DNA of 48,121 nt from Mycobacterium sp. GTDB taxonomy: Bacteria > Actinomycetota > Actinomycetes > Mycobacteriales > Mycobacteriaceae. This document shows, one piece after another, positions 20,982-32,436 of the stretch. Below the pieces are notes generated by a model. The model was given only the letters and a program-made list of their open reading frames with translations. It was not told where the DNA came from and searched no databases. Location: positions 1-48,121 of the forward strand of contig NZ_JAICZA010000016.1 in the NCBI RefSeq assembly GCF_025933915.1, given 5' to 3'. The translations under genes and the position numbers were made by a program. The first letter of the stretch is position 1. Every line of letters starts with the position of its first letter.

Positions 20982-22135
20982 GTCCGCATTTCCGATACCC
21001 GGCCCGAGTCGCTGTCGCGTAAATCGACATAGACCTGTCGCACGTCCCAGCCCGCCGGAATGTCTTCGACCACCGCCGCGGTAACCAGCACCTGCTCGGC
21101 CGATTCGGCCACCGTGGCCAGCGCGCGGCGCCGCGCGGCGTCAAGTTCGGCGAACACGTCGTCGAGCAACAACACCGGATCGCTTTCGTCGGCGCGTAGC
21201 AGCTCGTAAGCGGCCAGGCGCAGGGCCAGTGCGAACGACCACGACTCCCCGTGGCTGGCAAAGCCTTTGGCCGGTTGATCACCGAGCCACAATTCCAAGT
21301 CGTCGCGGTGGGGGCCGACCAGACACATGCCGCGCTCAAGCTCCGCGTCGCGGCGCGCCGATAAGGCCGCCAACAAGGCGGCCTGAAGGAATTCCCGGTC
21401 ACCGCCGGCGATGTCCGCCGCGGCGTCGGCACCCAGACTGGATCGATAAGTGATGGCCGCCGCCCGTGATCCCGGAGCCAACAGCTGATAGGCCTTCTCG
21501 ACCTCGGGTGCCAACTGGTTCACCAAATCGATACGGGCGGCCATCAATTGGGCACCGTGTTCGGCAAGACGACTATCCCATACATCGAGGGTGTCCAGCG
21601 CACTTTGATCGCCTCGGTACCGCGCCCCGGACAGGGATTTCAACAGCGCGGTGCGCTGCCGCAGAACTTTTTCGTAATCAGCGCGCACCGCCGCCACCAC
21701 CGGCCGCCGCACCGTCGCCAAGTCGTCGAGGTAACGCCGTCGCTCCGACGGGTCTCCGCGCACCAATGCCAAATCCTCGGGAGCGAAGAGCACCGCCCGC
21801 AGGACGCCGATAACCTCGCGGGTGCTACGCACCGGTGACCGATTCAGTCGCGCCTTATTCGCCCGCCCCGCAGCGATTTCCAGATCGACAGCGCATTCCC
21901 TGCCCTCGTTGACCACGATCGTCGAGACCACCGCGCGGGCGGCGCCGGCCCGGATCAACGGCGCGTCCGTTCCCACCCGGTGTGAACCCAAGGTGCTCGA
22001 ATACCACAGCGCCTCAAGTAGATTCGTCTTCCCAAAACCGTTGGAACCAATGAAGACCGTCCGACCCGGCTGCAATTCGAGGTCGGCGTGTGCCCAGGAC
22101 CGGAAGTCGCGCAGTCCCAAATGCCGGACGTACAC
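20978..22135 (-). CDS. recF: DNA replication and repair protein RecF
   Basis: SMC-like ATPase of 385 residues that helps RecOR load RecA at single-stranded gaps. Walker A is GSNGFGKT (residues about 30-37), the ABC signature lies in the [18 protein letters not shown] region, and Walker B is [14 protein letters not shown]. The start is GTG, directly after the dnaN stop (TAG then GTG), so translation is probably coupled. The 3' end overlaps dciA by 4 bases. Confidence 0.97.
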   Translation of the reverse strand: MYVRHLGLRDFRSWAHADLELQPGRTVFIGSNGFGKTNLLEALWYSSTLGSHRVGTDAPLIRAGAARAVVSTIVVNEGRECAVDLEIAAGRANKARLNRSPVRSTREVIGVLRAVLFAPEDLALVRGDPSERRRYLDDLATVRRPVVAAVRADYEKVLRQRTALLKSLSGARYRGDQSALDTLDVWDSRLAEHGAQLMAARIDLVNQLAPEVEKAYQLLAPGSRAAAITYRSSLGADAAADIAGGDREFLQAALLAALSARRDAELERGMCLVGPHRDDLELWLGDQPAKGFASHGESWSFALALRLAAYELLRADESDPVLLLDDVFAELDAARRRALATVAESAEQVLVTAAVVEDIPAGWDVRQVYVDLRDSDSGRVSEMRT

Positions 22136-23335
22136 CTAGCCAGGCAACCGGACGGGCATCAACAGGTAGACATAATCGGTCGGTAGGGCGCCGAAGGGCC
22201 CCGTGCCGGTCGGGTGACTGTCCTCGTCCAATGCCGGGCGCAACAACGCGGGCTTGCCCGGAGTCGTGAAACCAAACGACACCCGCTCGGAATGAACCGA
22301 TCCCAGTCCGTCGGTCAGATACGTCGGGTTGAAGGCGATCGTCAACGGCTCACCGGCGAAATCGATCGTCAGGTCTTCTTCGGCCCGGCCGACGTCGTCG
22401 GCGCCCGCGGACAGCCGCAGCGATCCCTCGCTGAATTCCATCCGCACCTGGGCACCCCGGTCGGCGACCAACGCCACCAGCTTGATGGCCTCGGTCAGCT
22501 CCGACACGTTGATGGTGGCGACCGCCGTGTGCTCGGCCGGCAACAGCTGGCGAAACTTCGGGAATTCGGCGTCGAGTAGGCGCGTGGTGCTGCGCTTGCC
22601 ATTGCCGCTGATGCCGAGCAGCCCGTCTTTTCCGACACCCGCGCCCGCACCCAACGACAAACGAACCTCAGCACCGTCGGTGCCGGCCCGCGCGGCTTCG
22701 GCCAGTGTCTTGGCCGGCACCAGGACCGCGGCTTCGATGTCGGGTGAGGCCGCCGACCAGGTCAACTCGCGAACCGCCAGCCGGAACCTGTCGGTGGCGG
22801 CCAAGACCACCGTGTCGCCCGAAATCTCCACCCTGATCCCGGTCAGCATCGGCAATGTGTCATCACGGCCGGCCGCGATCGCCACCTGACTGATCGCCTC
22901 CGCGAACAGATCGGCGGGCAGCATTCCGGTCTCGTCCGGCAGGGCGGGCAGCGTCGGGTAATCCTCGACCGCCATCGTCGGCAACGAAAACCTTGCGTTC
23001 CCGCAGTTCAGGGCGACCCGATTCCCGTCGACGTAGAAGTCGACGGGCTTGTTGGGCAGCGCCCGAACGATGTCTGACAATAGCCGCCCGGATACCAAAA
23101 CACTTCCCGGAGAGGCGATTTCGGCGGCCACCTGCGCTTCCGCGGAAACCTCGTAATCGAATCCGGAGATCGTGAGGCCGTCATCAGTCCCGGCCAGCAG
23201 CACACCGGAAAGTACCGGCACCGCGGGCCTGGACGGCAGGTTCTTCGCCACCCACGACACCGCGTCGGCGAAAGACTCCCGCGCCAAACGAAACTTCAAG
23301 TCGCTGAGGCCAGCCGTTGTCGTCGCCGCGTCCAT
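22136..23335 (-). CDS. dnaN: DNA polymerase III sliding clamp (beta subunit)
   Basis: A 399-residue ring-forming clamp that tethers the replicative polymerase and many repair enzymes to DNA. It has the three-domain beta-clamp fold signatures: [19 protein letters not shown] at the start, internal [12 protein letters not shown], and the C-terminal [12 protein letters not shown] that forms part of the peptide-binding pocket. Length is as in M. tuberculosis (402). It lies downstream of oriC and abuts recF without a gap. Confidence 0.98.
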   Translation of the reverse strand: MDAATTTAGLSDLKFRLARESFADAVSWVAKNLPSRPAVPVLSGVLLAGTDDGLTISGFDYEVSAEAQVAAEIASPGSVLVSGRLLSDIVRALPNKPVDFYVDGNRVALNCGNARFSLPTMAVEDYPTLPALPDETGMLPADLFAEAISQVAIAAGRDDTLPMLTGIRVEISGDTVVLAATDRFRLAVRELTWSAASPDIEAAVLVPAKTLAEAARAGTDGAEVRLSLGAGAGVGKDGLLGISGNGKRSTTRLLDAEFPKFRQLLPAEHTAVATINVSELTEAIKLVALVADRGAQVRMEFSEGSLRLSAGADDVGRAEEDLTIDFAGEPLTIAFNPTYLTDGLGSVHSERVSFGFTTPGKPALLRPALDEDSHPTGTGPFGALPTDYVYLLMPVRLPG

Positions 23336-23869
23336 AGCGTCCCTTCACCTTCAGCGTTTTCGAATCCATTTTGGCTAGCCTCCCCCCGCTAGCACGGGGC
23401 CCCGCCACGAACGCCGGTGACGCGATGCGCCGACGACGACCGAAACGGCAGTCGAAGAACAACCGTAGATCCTCCGGGGCCATCTTGAAAGCTAATCGCA
23501 AAGGCCGACAAACCGATCTGATGACGGGTTGGACCGCGGGTGTGCAGCCAGCGTCCCCAGGGCTGTATTTCAAAGAAGAACCGATGAAGAGATCTCAGTA
23601 ACAGTATTAAGGCCTGTGCATTCTGGGGACAGCGCCGTCCCGCTGCAGCTAGCGCGATGATCGTGATGTGGATCGTGGCGTTGGCGCCTGTGAGTCTTGT
23701 GTTGGCCCGATGGGGACGAACGGTGGGTGTGTGCGGAACGGCCGGTACTACACCGATGTTTAATTGCTCTGTGCACAGGGCTGCGCACATGCCCTGGGTG
23801 TGGCCGGTGTGACGGACGCGCGGGAAGTTTCTCGAAAAATTACGCGCGCGGACCCCGAAAACGTGGGAT
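23336..23869. other. Chromosomal replication origin (oriC), dnaA-dnaN gap
   Basis: This 534-base gene-free gap between the dnaA stop and the dnaN start is the place and size of oriC in mycobacteria. DnaA boxes are degenerate: TGGGGACAG (23624-23632) and TGGGGACGA (23711-23719) on the reverse strand, with one and two mismatches, and CTGTGCACAG (23769-23778), which reads as a one-mismatch box in both directions. The stretch 23563-23615 is comparatively AT-rich (CTGTATTTCAAAGAAGAA and CAGTAACAGTATTAAGG) and is the best candidate for unwinding. An inverted CCCCG/CGGGG hairpin with a GCTAGC core lies at about 23383-23399. No gene is seen here. Confidence 0.88.
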
Positions 23870-25384
23870 TCAGCGCTTGGAGCGCTGACGGATGCGAGTG
23901 GTGAGCTCCTTGACGTGATCAAAAACCTCACGCCGCTCGGCCATCTCGGACAAAATCTTGCGCTGCGCGTACATGACCGTGGTGTGGTCACGGCCGAAGG
24001 CCTGCCCGATCTTGGGCAAGGACAGATCGGTGAGTTCACGGCAGAGATACATCGCGATCTGGCGTGATTGGGCCAGTGCTCGAGTCTTGCCCGGGCCGCG
24101 GAGTTCCTCGACGGTGGTGTCGAAGTATTCGGCGGTGGCGGCCATGATGGTGGCCGCGCTGATCTGCATGGTGCTGGCATCGGCGATCAAATCGCGAAGC
24201 ACGATTTCCGCCAGCGCCTTGTCGATCGGCGTTTTGTTCAGCGAGGCGAACGCGGTCACCCGGATCAGGGCGCCTTCGAGCTCGCGAATGTTGCGCTCGA
24301 TGCTGCTGGCGATGAGTTCCAGGACGTCGTCGGGGACCGCCAGCCGCTCCATCTGAGCTTTCTTGCGCAAGATGGCGATCCGGGTTTCCAGCTCCGGGGG
24401 CTGCACGTCGGTGATCAGGCCCCACTCGAAGCGCGTCCTGAGCCGGTCTTCCAGGGTGGCCAGCTGTTTGGGCGGCCGGTCAGACGAGATGACGATCTGC
24501 TTGTTGGCGTTGTGCAATGTGTTGAAGGTGTGGAAGAACTCCTCTTGGATACCTTCCTTGCCCTCGATGAACTGAATGTCATCGACCAGCAGCACGTCGA
24601 CGTCGCGATAGCTGCGCTTGAAGGCAACCTTGCGGTCGTCGCGGAGCGAGTTGATGAAGTCGTTGGTGAATTCCTCGGTGGAGACGTACTTGACTCGCAT
24701 CCCCGGGAACAGACGCTGCGCGTAATTGCCGGCGGCGTGCAGCAAGTGGGTCTTGCCGAGACCGGACTCTCCCCAGATGAAGAGGGGGTTGTAAGCGCGG
24801 GCCGGCGCCTCGGCGATCGCCAGGGCTGCGGCATGCGCGAACCGGTTGGAGGCGCCGATGACGAAAGTGTCGAAGGTGTAGCGGCGGTTGAGGCTCGTTC
24901 CGGCGGCGACGGCGGGGTCGATGGCGTGCGGCCGCTCAGTGAAGTAATTCGGCCAGCCCGGCTGGGCGTTGTCGACGGTCTCGTCGTTGTCGATGGTGGT
25001 GTCGTCGGCCGGGAAAGCGTCGGATCCCGGGAAGGGTTCCGCCGGTGGGATGAGGGCGTCCTCGACATCGTCGGAGGGGGGAGCGATGCGGACTCCCAAT
25101 TGGATCTGTTGTCCGAGCCGGCGACTGAGCGCATCGGTGATCGGGGCGCGCAGGTGACGTTCGATCTCGTTTTGGACGAAGCTGCTCGGCACAGACAGCA
25201 GAGCAAATCCCTCGACGATCGTCAGCGGCCGGACAAGATTCAGCCAGGCCCTTTGCTGCGGGGTGAGGGGTGTGACCAGGGTGGTGCGGTTGGCGGTGAC
25301 GCCGTCCGCGGTGGGATCACCGTTGAGCTCGGAAACGACCGCATTCCACACCGTCGTGAAGCCTGAACCGGGGTCATCGGTCAA
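23870..25384 (-). CDS. dnaA: Chromosomal replication initiator DnaA
   Basis: AAA+ initiator, 504 residues, that binds DnaA boxes at oriC and opens the DNA. Domain I is at the N-terminus, an acidic variable linker occupies about residues 100-160, and the AAA+ domain follows with Walker [12 protein letters not shown] and Walker [13 protein letters not shown]. The C-terminal DNA-binding domain has the signature [15 protein letters not shown]. The start is a TTG, which fits [16 protein letters not shown] of the family and is also the start in M. tuberculosis. It is divergent from rpmH across 602 bases and upstream of oriC. Confidence 0.98.
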   Translation of the reverse strand: MTDDPGSGFTTVWNAVVSELNGDPTADGVTANRTTLVTPLTPQQRAWLNLVRPLTIVEGFALLSVPSSFVQNEIERHLRAPITDALSRRLGQQIQLGVRIAPPSDDVEDALIPPAEPFPGSDAFPADDTTIDNDETVDNAQPGWPNYFTERPHAIDPAVAAGTSLNRRYTFDTFVIGASNRFAHAAALAIAEAPARAYNPLFIWGESGLGKTHLLHAAGNYAQRLFPGMRVKYVSTEEFTNDFINSLRDDRKVAFKRSYRDVDVLLVDDIQFIEGKEGIQEEFFHTFNTLHNANKQIVISSDRPPKQLATLEDRLRTRFEWGLITDVQPPELETRIAILRKKAQMERLAVPDDVLELIASSIERNIRELEGALIRVTAFASLNKTPIDKALAEIVLRDLIADASTMQISAATIMAATAEYFDTTVEELRGPGKTRALAQSRQIAMYLCRELTDLSLPKIGQAFGRDHTTVMYAQRKILSEMAERREVFDHVKELTTRIRQRSKR

Positions 25385-25986
25385 CGACGCATCTCCCTGG
25401 TTCTCGAACGTCCCGGGTCGAAGTGCAACTCACGCTTGGCGACAAAACAGCTGTCCACATAGTTATACACAGGTGTGGACAGGATGACCGTATGCGAGCC
25501 GCAACCTACCGGCGACGGCTCGCGATCTCCGCGCTGGAAGAAAACCTTGGAAGGCTGTCTAGGCAGCTAGTCGATCCACCATCCTCGCTTCGTTATCGAG
25601 CGCTGCTTCAGTCTAAAACGACTTGGGCAGAAGCTAACAGTTTTCCGTGCGGCTGCCAACCGTTCTGCTGCATTCCAATCGGGTCGTTTAGGGTAAGTGG
25701 GGCCTTGGTTCGGCTCGTTAGCGTAGTCACGCCGACGCCGAGTGTGACCGGAATGGAAAATCTTGCACCGGGTCCGCGCGGCTCCGTTGCAACAAGCCAG
25801 GTTTGACCAGGCGAAGGCTCGTCAGTACCCTCAAACAGTCGCCCGAAAGTCGGCGATACGGCTGCGACCCAGAACCACAGGGGGACCGCGCCGGCCAGTA
25901 GCAGCAAGACCACCTCAGGTCGGAACGCAGACGAGCCCGAAGCGAAACGTCTGAGCGGCCGGATGGCAAACAACGAGGAGAACGTC
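25385..25986. other. dnaA-rpmH divergent intergenic region
   Basis: These 602 bases separate the divergent dnaA and rpmH starts and must hold both promoters. A DnaA-box cluster lies 67-98 bases upstream of dnaA. Nearer rpmH, a GAGGAG ribosome-binding site precedes its GTG. The open frames crossing this stretch show no homology I recognise and are not called genes. Nothing else is evident in the middle part (about 25490-25960). Confidence 0.8.
25451..25482. promoter_or_regulatory. Cluster of three DnaA boxes upstream of dnaA
   Basis: CTGTCCACA (25451-25459) forward, TTATACACA (25463-25471) forward, and TGTGGACAG (25474-25482, the reverse complement of CTGTCCACA). The two outer boxes are identical and point toward each other, giving a near-symmetrical site. 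Their position in the dnaA promoter fits autoregulation by DnaA or an additional origin element. Confidence 0.75.
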
Positions 25987-26130
25987 GTGGCCAAGGGCAA
26001 GCGGACCTTCCAGCCGAATAACCGGCGCCGAGCCCGCGTGCACGGCTTCCGCTTGCGGATGCGCACTCGTGCGGGACGCGCGATCGTGTCCGGCCGGCGC
26101 CGCAAGGGCCGCCGCGCGTTATCTGCCTGA
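25987..26130 (+). CDS. rpmH: 50S ribosomal protein L34
   Basis: A 47-residue, strongly basic protein ([18 protein letters not shown]...[11 protein letters not shown]) of the large ribosomal subunit. The start is a GTG at 25987 with GAGGAG about 7 bases upstream. It is the first gene of the rightward cluster rpmH-rnpA-yidD-yidC-jag-rsmG-parAB, the order conserved near many bacterial origins. rnpA begins 22 bases downstream. Confidence 0.97.
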   Translation: MAKGKRTFQPNNRRRARVHGFRLRMRTRAGRAIVSGRRRKGRRALSA

Positions 26131-26152
26131 TCGCGGGTCAGGTCTTCCGTCG

Positions 26153-26503
26153 GTGCTTCCCGCGCGCAACCGCATGACGCGGTCAATTGAGTTTGACGCG
26201 ACGGTGAAGCACGGGATTCGTATGGCACAGCCCGACATCGTCGTTCACTTCCTGAGGGGCGACGGCGAGACAGCGCCACACGTGGGACTGGTTGTCGGTA
26301 AGCCCGTCGGGTCGGCCGTGGAACGTCACCGGGTCGCCCGTCGGCTGCGGCACGTGGCCCGCTCGATTCTGGGTGAACTCGAGCAATCCGACCGATTGGT
26401 GATCCGGGCGCTGCCCGGTAGCCGCACCGCGTCGTCGGCCCGGTTGGAGCAGGAGCTGCGGCGGTGTGTGCGGCGTATGCCGGCGGCGGGAATCGCACCG
26501 TGA
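26153..26503 (+). CDS. rnpA: Ribonuclease P protein component
   Basis: Small basic protein (116 residues) that assists the RNase P RNA in maturing tRNA 5' ends. The family signature is in [17 protein letters not shown], with a [19 protein letters not shown] start. The chosen GTG at 26153 corresponds to the N-terminus of M. tuberculosis RnpA; an upstream extension would overlap rpmH. The stop overlaps the yidD start in GTGA (26500-26503). Confidence 0.95.
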   Translation: MLPARNRMTRSIEFDATVKHGIRMAQPDIVVHFLRGDGETAPHVGLVVGKPVGSAVERHRVARRLRHVARSILGELEQSDRLVIRALPGSRTASSARLEQELRRCVRRMPAAGIAP

Positions 26504-26850
26504 CGGGACGGTCTCCGGTGGGTGCGTTCATCCGCACGGCGGGAAAGTCTGTGGCGCGGGGATTGATTTTCCTCATCCAGCTCTATCGGCATATGGTGTC
26601 GCCGCTGCGTCCGGCGACGTGTCGCTTCGTTCCGACCTGTAGCCAGTACGCGGTCGATGCGCTGAACGAGTACGGGTTGATTCGGGGGAGCTGGTTGGCT
26701 GCGACCAGACTCGCCAAGTGCGGACCATGGCACGAGGGCGGATGGGACCCGATACCGGATCGTCCCGGCTGCCAAGGGAATTGCCAATATGCCAGCGACG
26801 CTTGGGCGGTCCGAGCGACGCGACGGGAGAGTGAGTCTTTTGTCCTTTGA
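26500..26850 (+). CDS. yidD: Membrane protein insertion efficiency factor YidD
   Basis: A 116-residue member of the YidD family, a small membrane-associated protein that supports YidC/Sec-dependent insertion. The family core is [20 protein letters not shown] followed by [12 protein letters not shown] and [16 protein letters not shown], including the conserved cysteines. The GTG at 26500 shares bases with the rnpA stop. The last 20 bases overlap the start of yidC, so the three genes are tightly coupled. Confidence 0.94.
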   Translation: MTGRSPVGAFIRTAGKSVARGLIFLIQLYRHMVSPLRPATCRFVPTCSQYAVDALNEYGLIRGSWLAATRLAKCGPWHEGGWDPIPDRPGCQGNCQYASDAWAVRATRRESESFVL

Positions 26851-27922
26851 CCTTTTCAGCCTCGACTTCGTCTACTACCCGGTGTCGTGGATCATGTGGG
26901 TTTGGTACAAGTTGTTTGCCTCGATGTTGGGGCCGTCGAACTTCTTCGCCTGGGCGCTGTCGGTGATGTTCTTGGTCTTCAGCCTGCGCGCGCTGCTCTA
27001 CAAGCCCTTCGTGCGACAGATCCGCACCACCCGCCAGATGCAGGAGTTGCAACCGCAGATCAAGGCGCTGCAGAAGAAATACGGCAAGGACCGCCAGCGG
27101 ATGGCACTCGAGATGCAAAAGCTGCAGCGCGAACACGGCTTCAACCCGATCCTCGGCTGCCTGCCGATGCTGGCGCAGATCCCGGTGTTCATCGGTCTGT
27201 ATCACGTGTTGCGTTCGTTCAACCGAACCACCGGCGGGTTCGGTCAACCGCACCTGTCGGTGGCCGAGAACCGGCTCACCGGAAACTACGTGTTCACCCC
27301 GACGGACGTCGCCCACTTCCTGGATGCCAACCTGTTCGGCGCACCGATCGGCGCCTTCATGACACAGCGCACCGGCCTGGACGCGTTCACCTTCTTCAGC
27401 CGGCCGGCCGTGATCGCCGTTGGCCTGCCGGTGATGATCCTGGCCGGGGTTGCGACGTACTTCAACAGTCGGGCGTCGGTGGCGAGGCAGAGCCCGGAGG
27501 CGGCGGCCAACCCGCAGACCGCGATGATGAACAAGCTTGCGCTGTATGTGTTTCCGCTCGGCGTGGTCGTCGGAGGGCCGTTCCTTCCACTCGCGATCAT
27601 CTTGTACTGGTTCGCGAACAACATCTGGACCTTCGGTCAGCAGCACTACGTCTTCGGGATGATCGAAAAAGAGGACGAAGCCAAAAAGCAGGAAGTGATC
27701 GAACGCCGGGCGGCCAACGCCCCCGCGCCGGGAGCCAAGCCCAAGCGGAACCCCAAGACGGCGCCGCCGGGCGGGAACGGTTCGGCGAAGGCCGATGCCG
27801 ATGCGCCCAATCCCGCGGAGACGGATTCCGATGTGGCCGACGGGCCGGCAACAGGAGCAGACGACGGGTCGAGCAATCGGACCCCGCGGCCCGGGGCGCG
27901 ACCGAAAAAACGCAAACGCTGA
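26831..27922 (+). CDS. yidC: Membrane protein insertase YidC
   Basis: Oxa1/YidC-family insertase, 363 residues (366 in M. tuberculosis). It has the Gram-positive-type layout without the large periplasmic domain: [17 protein letters not shown] at the N-terminus, the cytoplasmic coiled hairpin with [20 protein letters not shown], then [20 protein letters not shown] and two late helices. A hydrophilic, Pro/Ala/Lys-rich tail ends RPKKRKR, useful for ribosome contact. The start is the GTG at 26831 ([13 protein letters not shown]), matching MSLLFDFFSLDF of the homologue. It overlaps yidD by 20 bases. Confidence 0.96.
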   Translation: MSLLSFDLFSLDFVYYPVSWIMWVWYKLFASMLGPSNFFAWALSVMFLVFSLRALLYKPFVRQIRTTRQMQELQPQIKALQKKYGKDRQRMALEMQKLQREHGFNPILGCLPMLAQIPVFIGLYHVLRSFNRTTGGFGQPHLSVAENRLTGNYVFTPTDVAHFLDANLFGAPIGAFMTQRTGLDAFTFFSRPAVIAVGLPVMILAGVATYFNSRASVARQSPEAAANPQTAMMNKLALYVFPLGVVVGGPFLPLAIILYWFANNIWTFGQQHYVFGMIEKEDEAKKQEVIERRAANAPAPGAKPKRNPKTAPPGGNGSAKADADAPNPAETDSDVADGPATGADDGSSNRTPRPGARPKKRKR

Positions 27923-28004
27923 AACGGCCGGAGAAGCTATCGGGGCGACCCTGGGCAGGGGGACCCCAATTGGGCTCAGACCCATGGATGAGGGAGAGAA
28001 AGAC

Positions 28005-28571
28005 ATGACAGACGCCGACACCACCGAGCGCGACGTTGATACGGAACTCGAGGCACCGGTACCGGTCGATGACACTGCCCAGGGCGGTGCCGAGGAAGCC
28101 GACGACCTGGAGGAGCGACTGGTCGCCGAGGGCGAGATCGCCGGCGACTACCTCGAGGAGCTACTGGACCTGTTGGACTTCGACGGCGACATCGACCTGG
28201 ACGTCGAAGGGAGCCGCGCCGTCGTGAGCATCGATGGCAGCGACGACTTGAACAAGTTGGTGGGGCGCGGCGGCGAGGCGCTCGACGCACTGCAGGAACT
28301 CACCCGACTGGCGGTGCACCAGAAGACCGGAGTGCGGAGCCGGTTGATGCTCGACGTCGCGGGTTGGCGCCGGCGGCGCCGCGAAGAATTGGCGGCGCTT
28401 GGTGACAAGGTCGCGCAGCGCGTGCTCGAATCGGGGGAGCGCGAAGAGCTGGCGCCGATGACGCCGTTCGAGCGCAAGATCGTCCACGACGCGGTCGCCG
28501 CGGTGTCCGGGGTCCACAGTGAGAGCGAGGGCGTCGAGCCGTCGCGCCGCGTGGTGGTTCTGCACGACTGA
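28005..28571 (+). CDS. jag: Jag/KhpB RNA-binding protein
   Basis: A 188-residue protein with an acidic N-terminal third, a KH domain (about 85-125, DLNKLVGRGGEALDALQELT) and a C-terminal R3H domain (about 150-188, MTPFERKIVHDAVAAV then a VEPSRRVVV end). Jag/KhpB proteins bind RNA and influence cell-wall synthesis and division in Gram-positives. The ATG at 28005 follows AGGGAGAG at about 8 bases. The longer upstream frame overlaps yidC and is a shadow. It lies 82 bases after yidC in the same operon. Confidence 0.95.
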   Translation: MTDADTTERDVDTELEAPVPVDDTAQGGAEEADDLEERLVAEGEIAGDYLEELLDLLDFDGDIDLDVEGSRAVVSIDGSDDLNKLVGRGGEALDALQELTRLAVHQKTGVRSRLMLDVAGWRRRRREELAALGDKVAQRVLESGEREELAPMTPFERKIVHDAVAAVSGVHSESEGVEPSRRVVVLHD

Positions 28572-28646
28572 CGTTCCGGAGTTACAGCGATGTAGTTCGT
28601 CTGGCCCGAAGGGCGTCCGAAGGTTGAAAGTGCACGCGCCAACTAG

Positions 28647-30397
<1,751 letters not shown>

Positions 30398-30420
30398 CCA
30401 CCATTCGTGAAGGGACGACT

Positions 30421-31407
30421 ATGACGCAGCCGTTACGCAAAAAGGGTGGCCTCGGCCGGGGCCTGGCTTCGCTCATTCCTACCGGTCCCGCCGAGGGCGA
30501 TTCCGGACCGGCGACCCTCGGTCCGCGGATGGGGGACGCGGCCGCCGACGTCTTGATCGGGGGACCGCCACCGCAGGACGCCTCACCGATGGGCGCCGTC
30601 TACCGCGAAATCGCGCCGGCCGACATCGAGCGCAACCCACGTCAGCCCCGACAGGTCTTCGACGAGGAAGCGCTGGCCGAACTGGTGCACTCCATCCGCG
30701 AATTCGGACTCTTGCAGCCCATCGTGGTACGGGCCGTCAAGGATTCGGCCACGGGCGCGCGCTACCAGATCGTGATGGGGGAGCGGCGCTGGCGCGCGGC
30801 TCAAGAGGCCGGGCTGGCGACCATCCCGGCGATCGTGCGCGAGACCGGCGACGACAACCTGCTGCGCGACGCGCTGTTGGAGAACATCCACCGGGTGCAG
30901 CTGAACCCGTTGGAAGAGGCGGCCGCTTACCAGCAGCTGCTCGACGAGTTCGGTGTCACCCACGACGAACTGGCGGCCCGCATCGGACGGTCGCGGCCGT
31001 TGATCACCAATATGATCCGGTTGCTCAAGCTGCCGATCGCGGTGCAGCGGCGCGTGGCCGCCGGGGTACTGTCCGCCGGCCACGCTCGTGCGCTGCTGTC
31101 GCTGGAGGGCGGTCCCGAGGCGCAGGAGGAACTGGCCACCCGCATCGTGGCCGAGGGGCTGTCGGTGCGGGCCACCGAGGAGGCCGTCACATTGGCCAAC
31201 CGGGCCGGCGCGACCACGCCCGCGCCGCCGCGCCGCAAGCCGATGCAGATGCCCGGGCTGCAAGATGTTGCTGACCGACTCTCGAACACCTTCGATACGC
31301 GGGTGACGGTCAGCCTGGGCAAACGTAAGGGCAAGATCGTGGTCGAGTTCGGCTCGGTGGACGATCTACAGCGAATCATCGACGTTATGACGCCGCCCAA
31401 GGCATGA
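30421..31407 (+). CDS. parB: Chromosome partitioning protein ParB
   Basis: CTP-dependent DNA clamp that binds parS. The N-terminal ParB domain has [20 protein letters not shown] and the CTP-binding GERRWRAAQ box; the central helix-turn-helix ([20 protein letters not shown]) recognises parS, and the C-terminal dimer domain is at [16 protein letters not shown]. The ATG at 30421 ([16 protein letters not shown]) follows AGGGACG and fits the family; an upstream TTG at 30394 would overlap parA. Length is 328 residues (344 in M. tuberculosis). Confidence 0.96.
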   Translation: MTQPLRKKGGLGRGLASLIPTGPAEGDSGPATLGPRMGDAAADVLIGGPPPQDASPMGAVYREIAPADIERNPRQPRQVFDEEALAELVHSIREFGLLQPIVVRAVKDSATGARYQIVMGERRWRAAQEAGLATIPAIVRETGDDNLLRDALLENIHRVQLNPLEEAAAYQQLLDEFGVTHDELAARIGRSRPLITNMIRLLKLPIAVQRRVAAGVLSAGHARALLSLEGGPEAQEELATRIVAEGLSVRATEEAVTLANRAGATTPAPPRRKPMQMPGLQDVADRLSNTFDTRVTVSLGKRKGKIVVEFGSVDDLQRIIDVMTPPKA

Positions 31408-31671
31408 TCTAGGACACGGTGTAATTACGTCACTGTGACACCGGGCCCGGTTCCGCCGAAAATTCCCGCGTCCGCGGTGCTGCAGCTCGACGAAACGGTA
31501 TGGGCGGCAACGACTTTCGGAAATCGATGCACCGCCACCGCACCGTGTCGGCGAACCGGGCGCACCAACCAGCGGAGCCAGGCTAAAGCTGGCCCGATCG
31601 CGACCACCTCTCCTATCCTGGAGGGGTTGTCGGTGCAGATGGCTGCAGTACCGCACAGGAGCAGGAGGCTA

Positions 31672-32436
31672 GTGTCCGCTCGAATCATGCCGCTGCGTCT
31701 CGAGGCCTTCGAGCAGCTTCCCAAGCACGCGCGTAGGTGCGTCTTCTGGGAGGTCGATCCGGCGACCCTCGGCAACCAGGATCACCTCGCCGACCCCGAA
31801 TTCGAAAAAGAAGCGTGGTTGTCGATGGTGATGCTGGAGTGGGGCTCATGCGGTCAGGTGGCCACCGCGGTCCCGGACGAGCGAAGTCACGCCGAGCCGC
31901 CGTGCCTGGGCTATGTGTTCTACGCCCCACCGCGGGCGGTGCCCCGGGCTCAGCGATTTCCGACCGGGCCGGTTTCCGCGGACGCGGTGCTGTTGACGTC
32001 GATGGGCATCGAACCCGGACCGGCCGCCGACGACCTACAGCACGGCTTGATCGCCCGGGTCATCGACGAGTTGGTTCGACGTGGCGTGCGGGCGCTCGAA
32101 GCGTTCGGCCGCACCCCGGCGGCTTCGGAATTGCAGGACCCGCGACTGGTCGGCCCCGATGTGCGGCCGGTGTTGGAAGCCGTCGGCGATTGCTCGGTGG
32201 ACCGCTGCGTGATGGACGCGGAATTCTTGCAAGACGTGGGTTTCGTTGTGGTGGCACCACATACGTATTTCCCGCGACTGCGACTCGAGCTCGACAAGGG
32301 TCTCGGATGGAAGGCCGAAGTCGAGGCGGCCCTGGAGCGTCTGCTGGAGAGCGCGCATCTGGAGCAGCCGGTCGGGGCCGGGTCGACGGCAGCGAATGCG
32401 TTGGGGACCCACCCCGGCCGGTTAGCGGGTGGTTAG
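31672..32436 (+). CDS. GNAT-like N-acetyltransferase protein (Rv3916c-like)
   Basis: A 254-residue cytosolic protein. The core MPLRLEAFEQLPKHARRCVF then WEVDPATLG, and GYVFYAPPRAVPRA followed by VSADAVLLTSMG, match Rv3916c, which is assigned to the GNAT acetyltransferase superfamily. The region DDLQHGLIARVIDELVRRGV is where acetyl-CoA would be bound, but the substrate is unknown. The GTG at 31672 has AGGAGG four bases before it, rather close; an in-frame ATG at 31687 is the alternative. It follows parB after 264 bases that contain a 12-base palindrome ACCGGGCCCGGT (31440-31451). It converges on cwlM with a 4-base overlap. Confidence 0.8.
   Translation: MSARIMPLRLEAFEQLPKHARRCVFWEVDPATLGNQDHLADPEFEKEAWLSMVMLEWGSCGQVATAVPDERSHAEPPCLGYVFYAPPRAVPRAQRFPTGPVSADAVLLTSMGIEPGPAADDLQHGLIARVIDELVRRGVRALEAFGRTPAASELQDPRLVGPDVRPVLEAVGDCSVDRCVMDAEFLQDVGFVVVAPHTYFPRLRLELDKGLGWKAEVEAALERLLESAHLEQPVGAGSTAANALGTHPGRLAGG

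Noticed and set aside
24068-25366. Long open frame (432 codons) antisense to dnaA
   Set aside because: High-GC genes leave open frames on the opposite strand. The product is low-complexity Gly/Val/Arg/Asp-rich with no known motif, whereas DnaA on the other strand is complete.
25423-25806. Possible small gene between dnaA and rpmH
   Set aside because: The frame crosses the DnaA-box cluster and dnaA promoter, has no ribosome-binding site, and its product resembles nothing I know.
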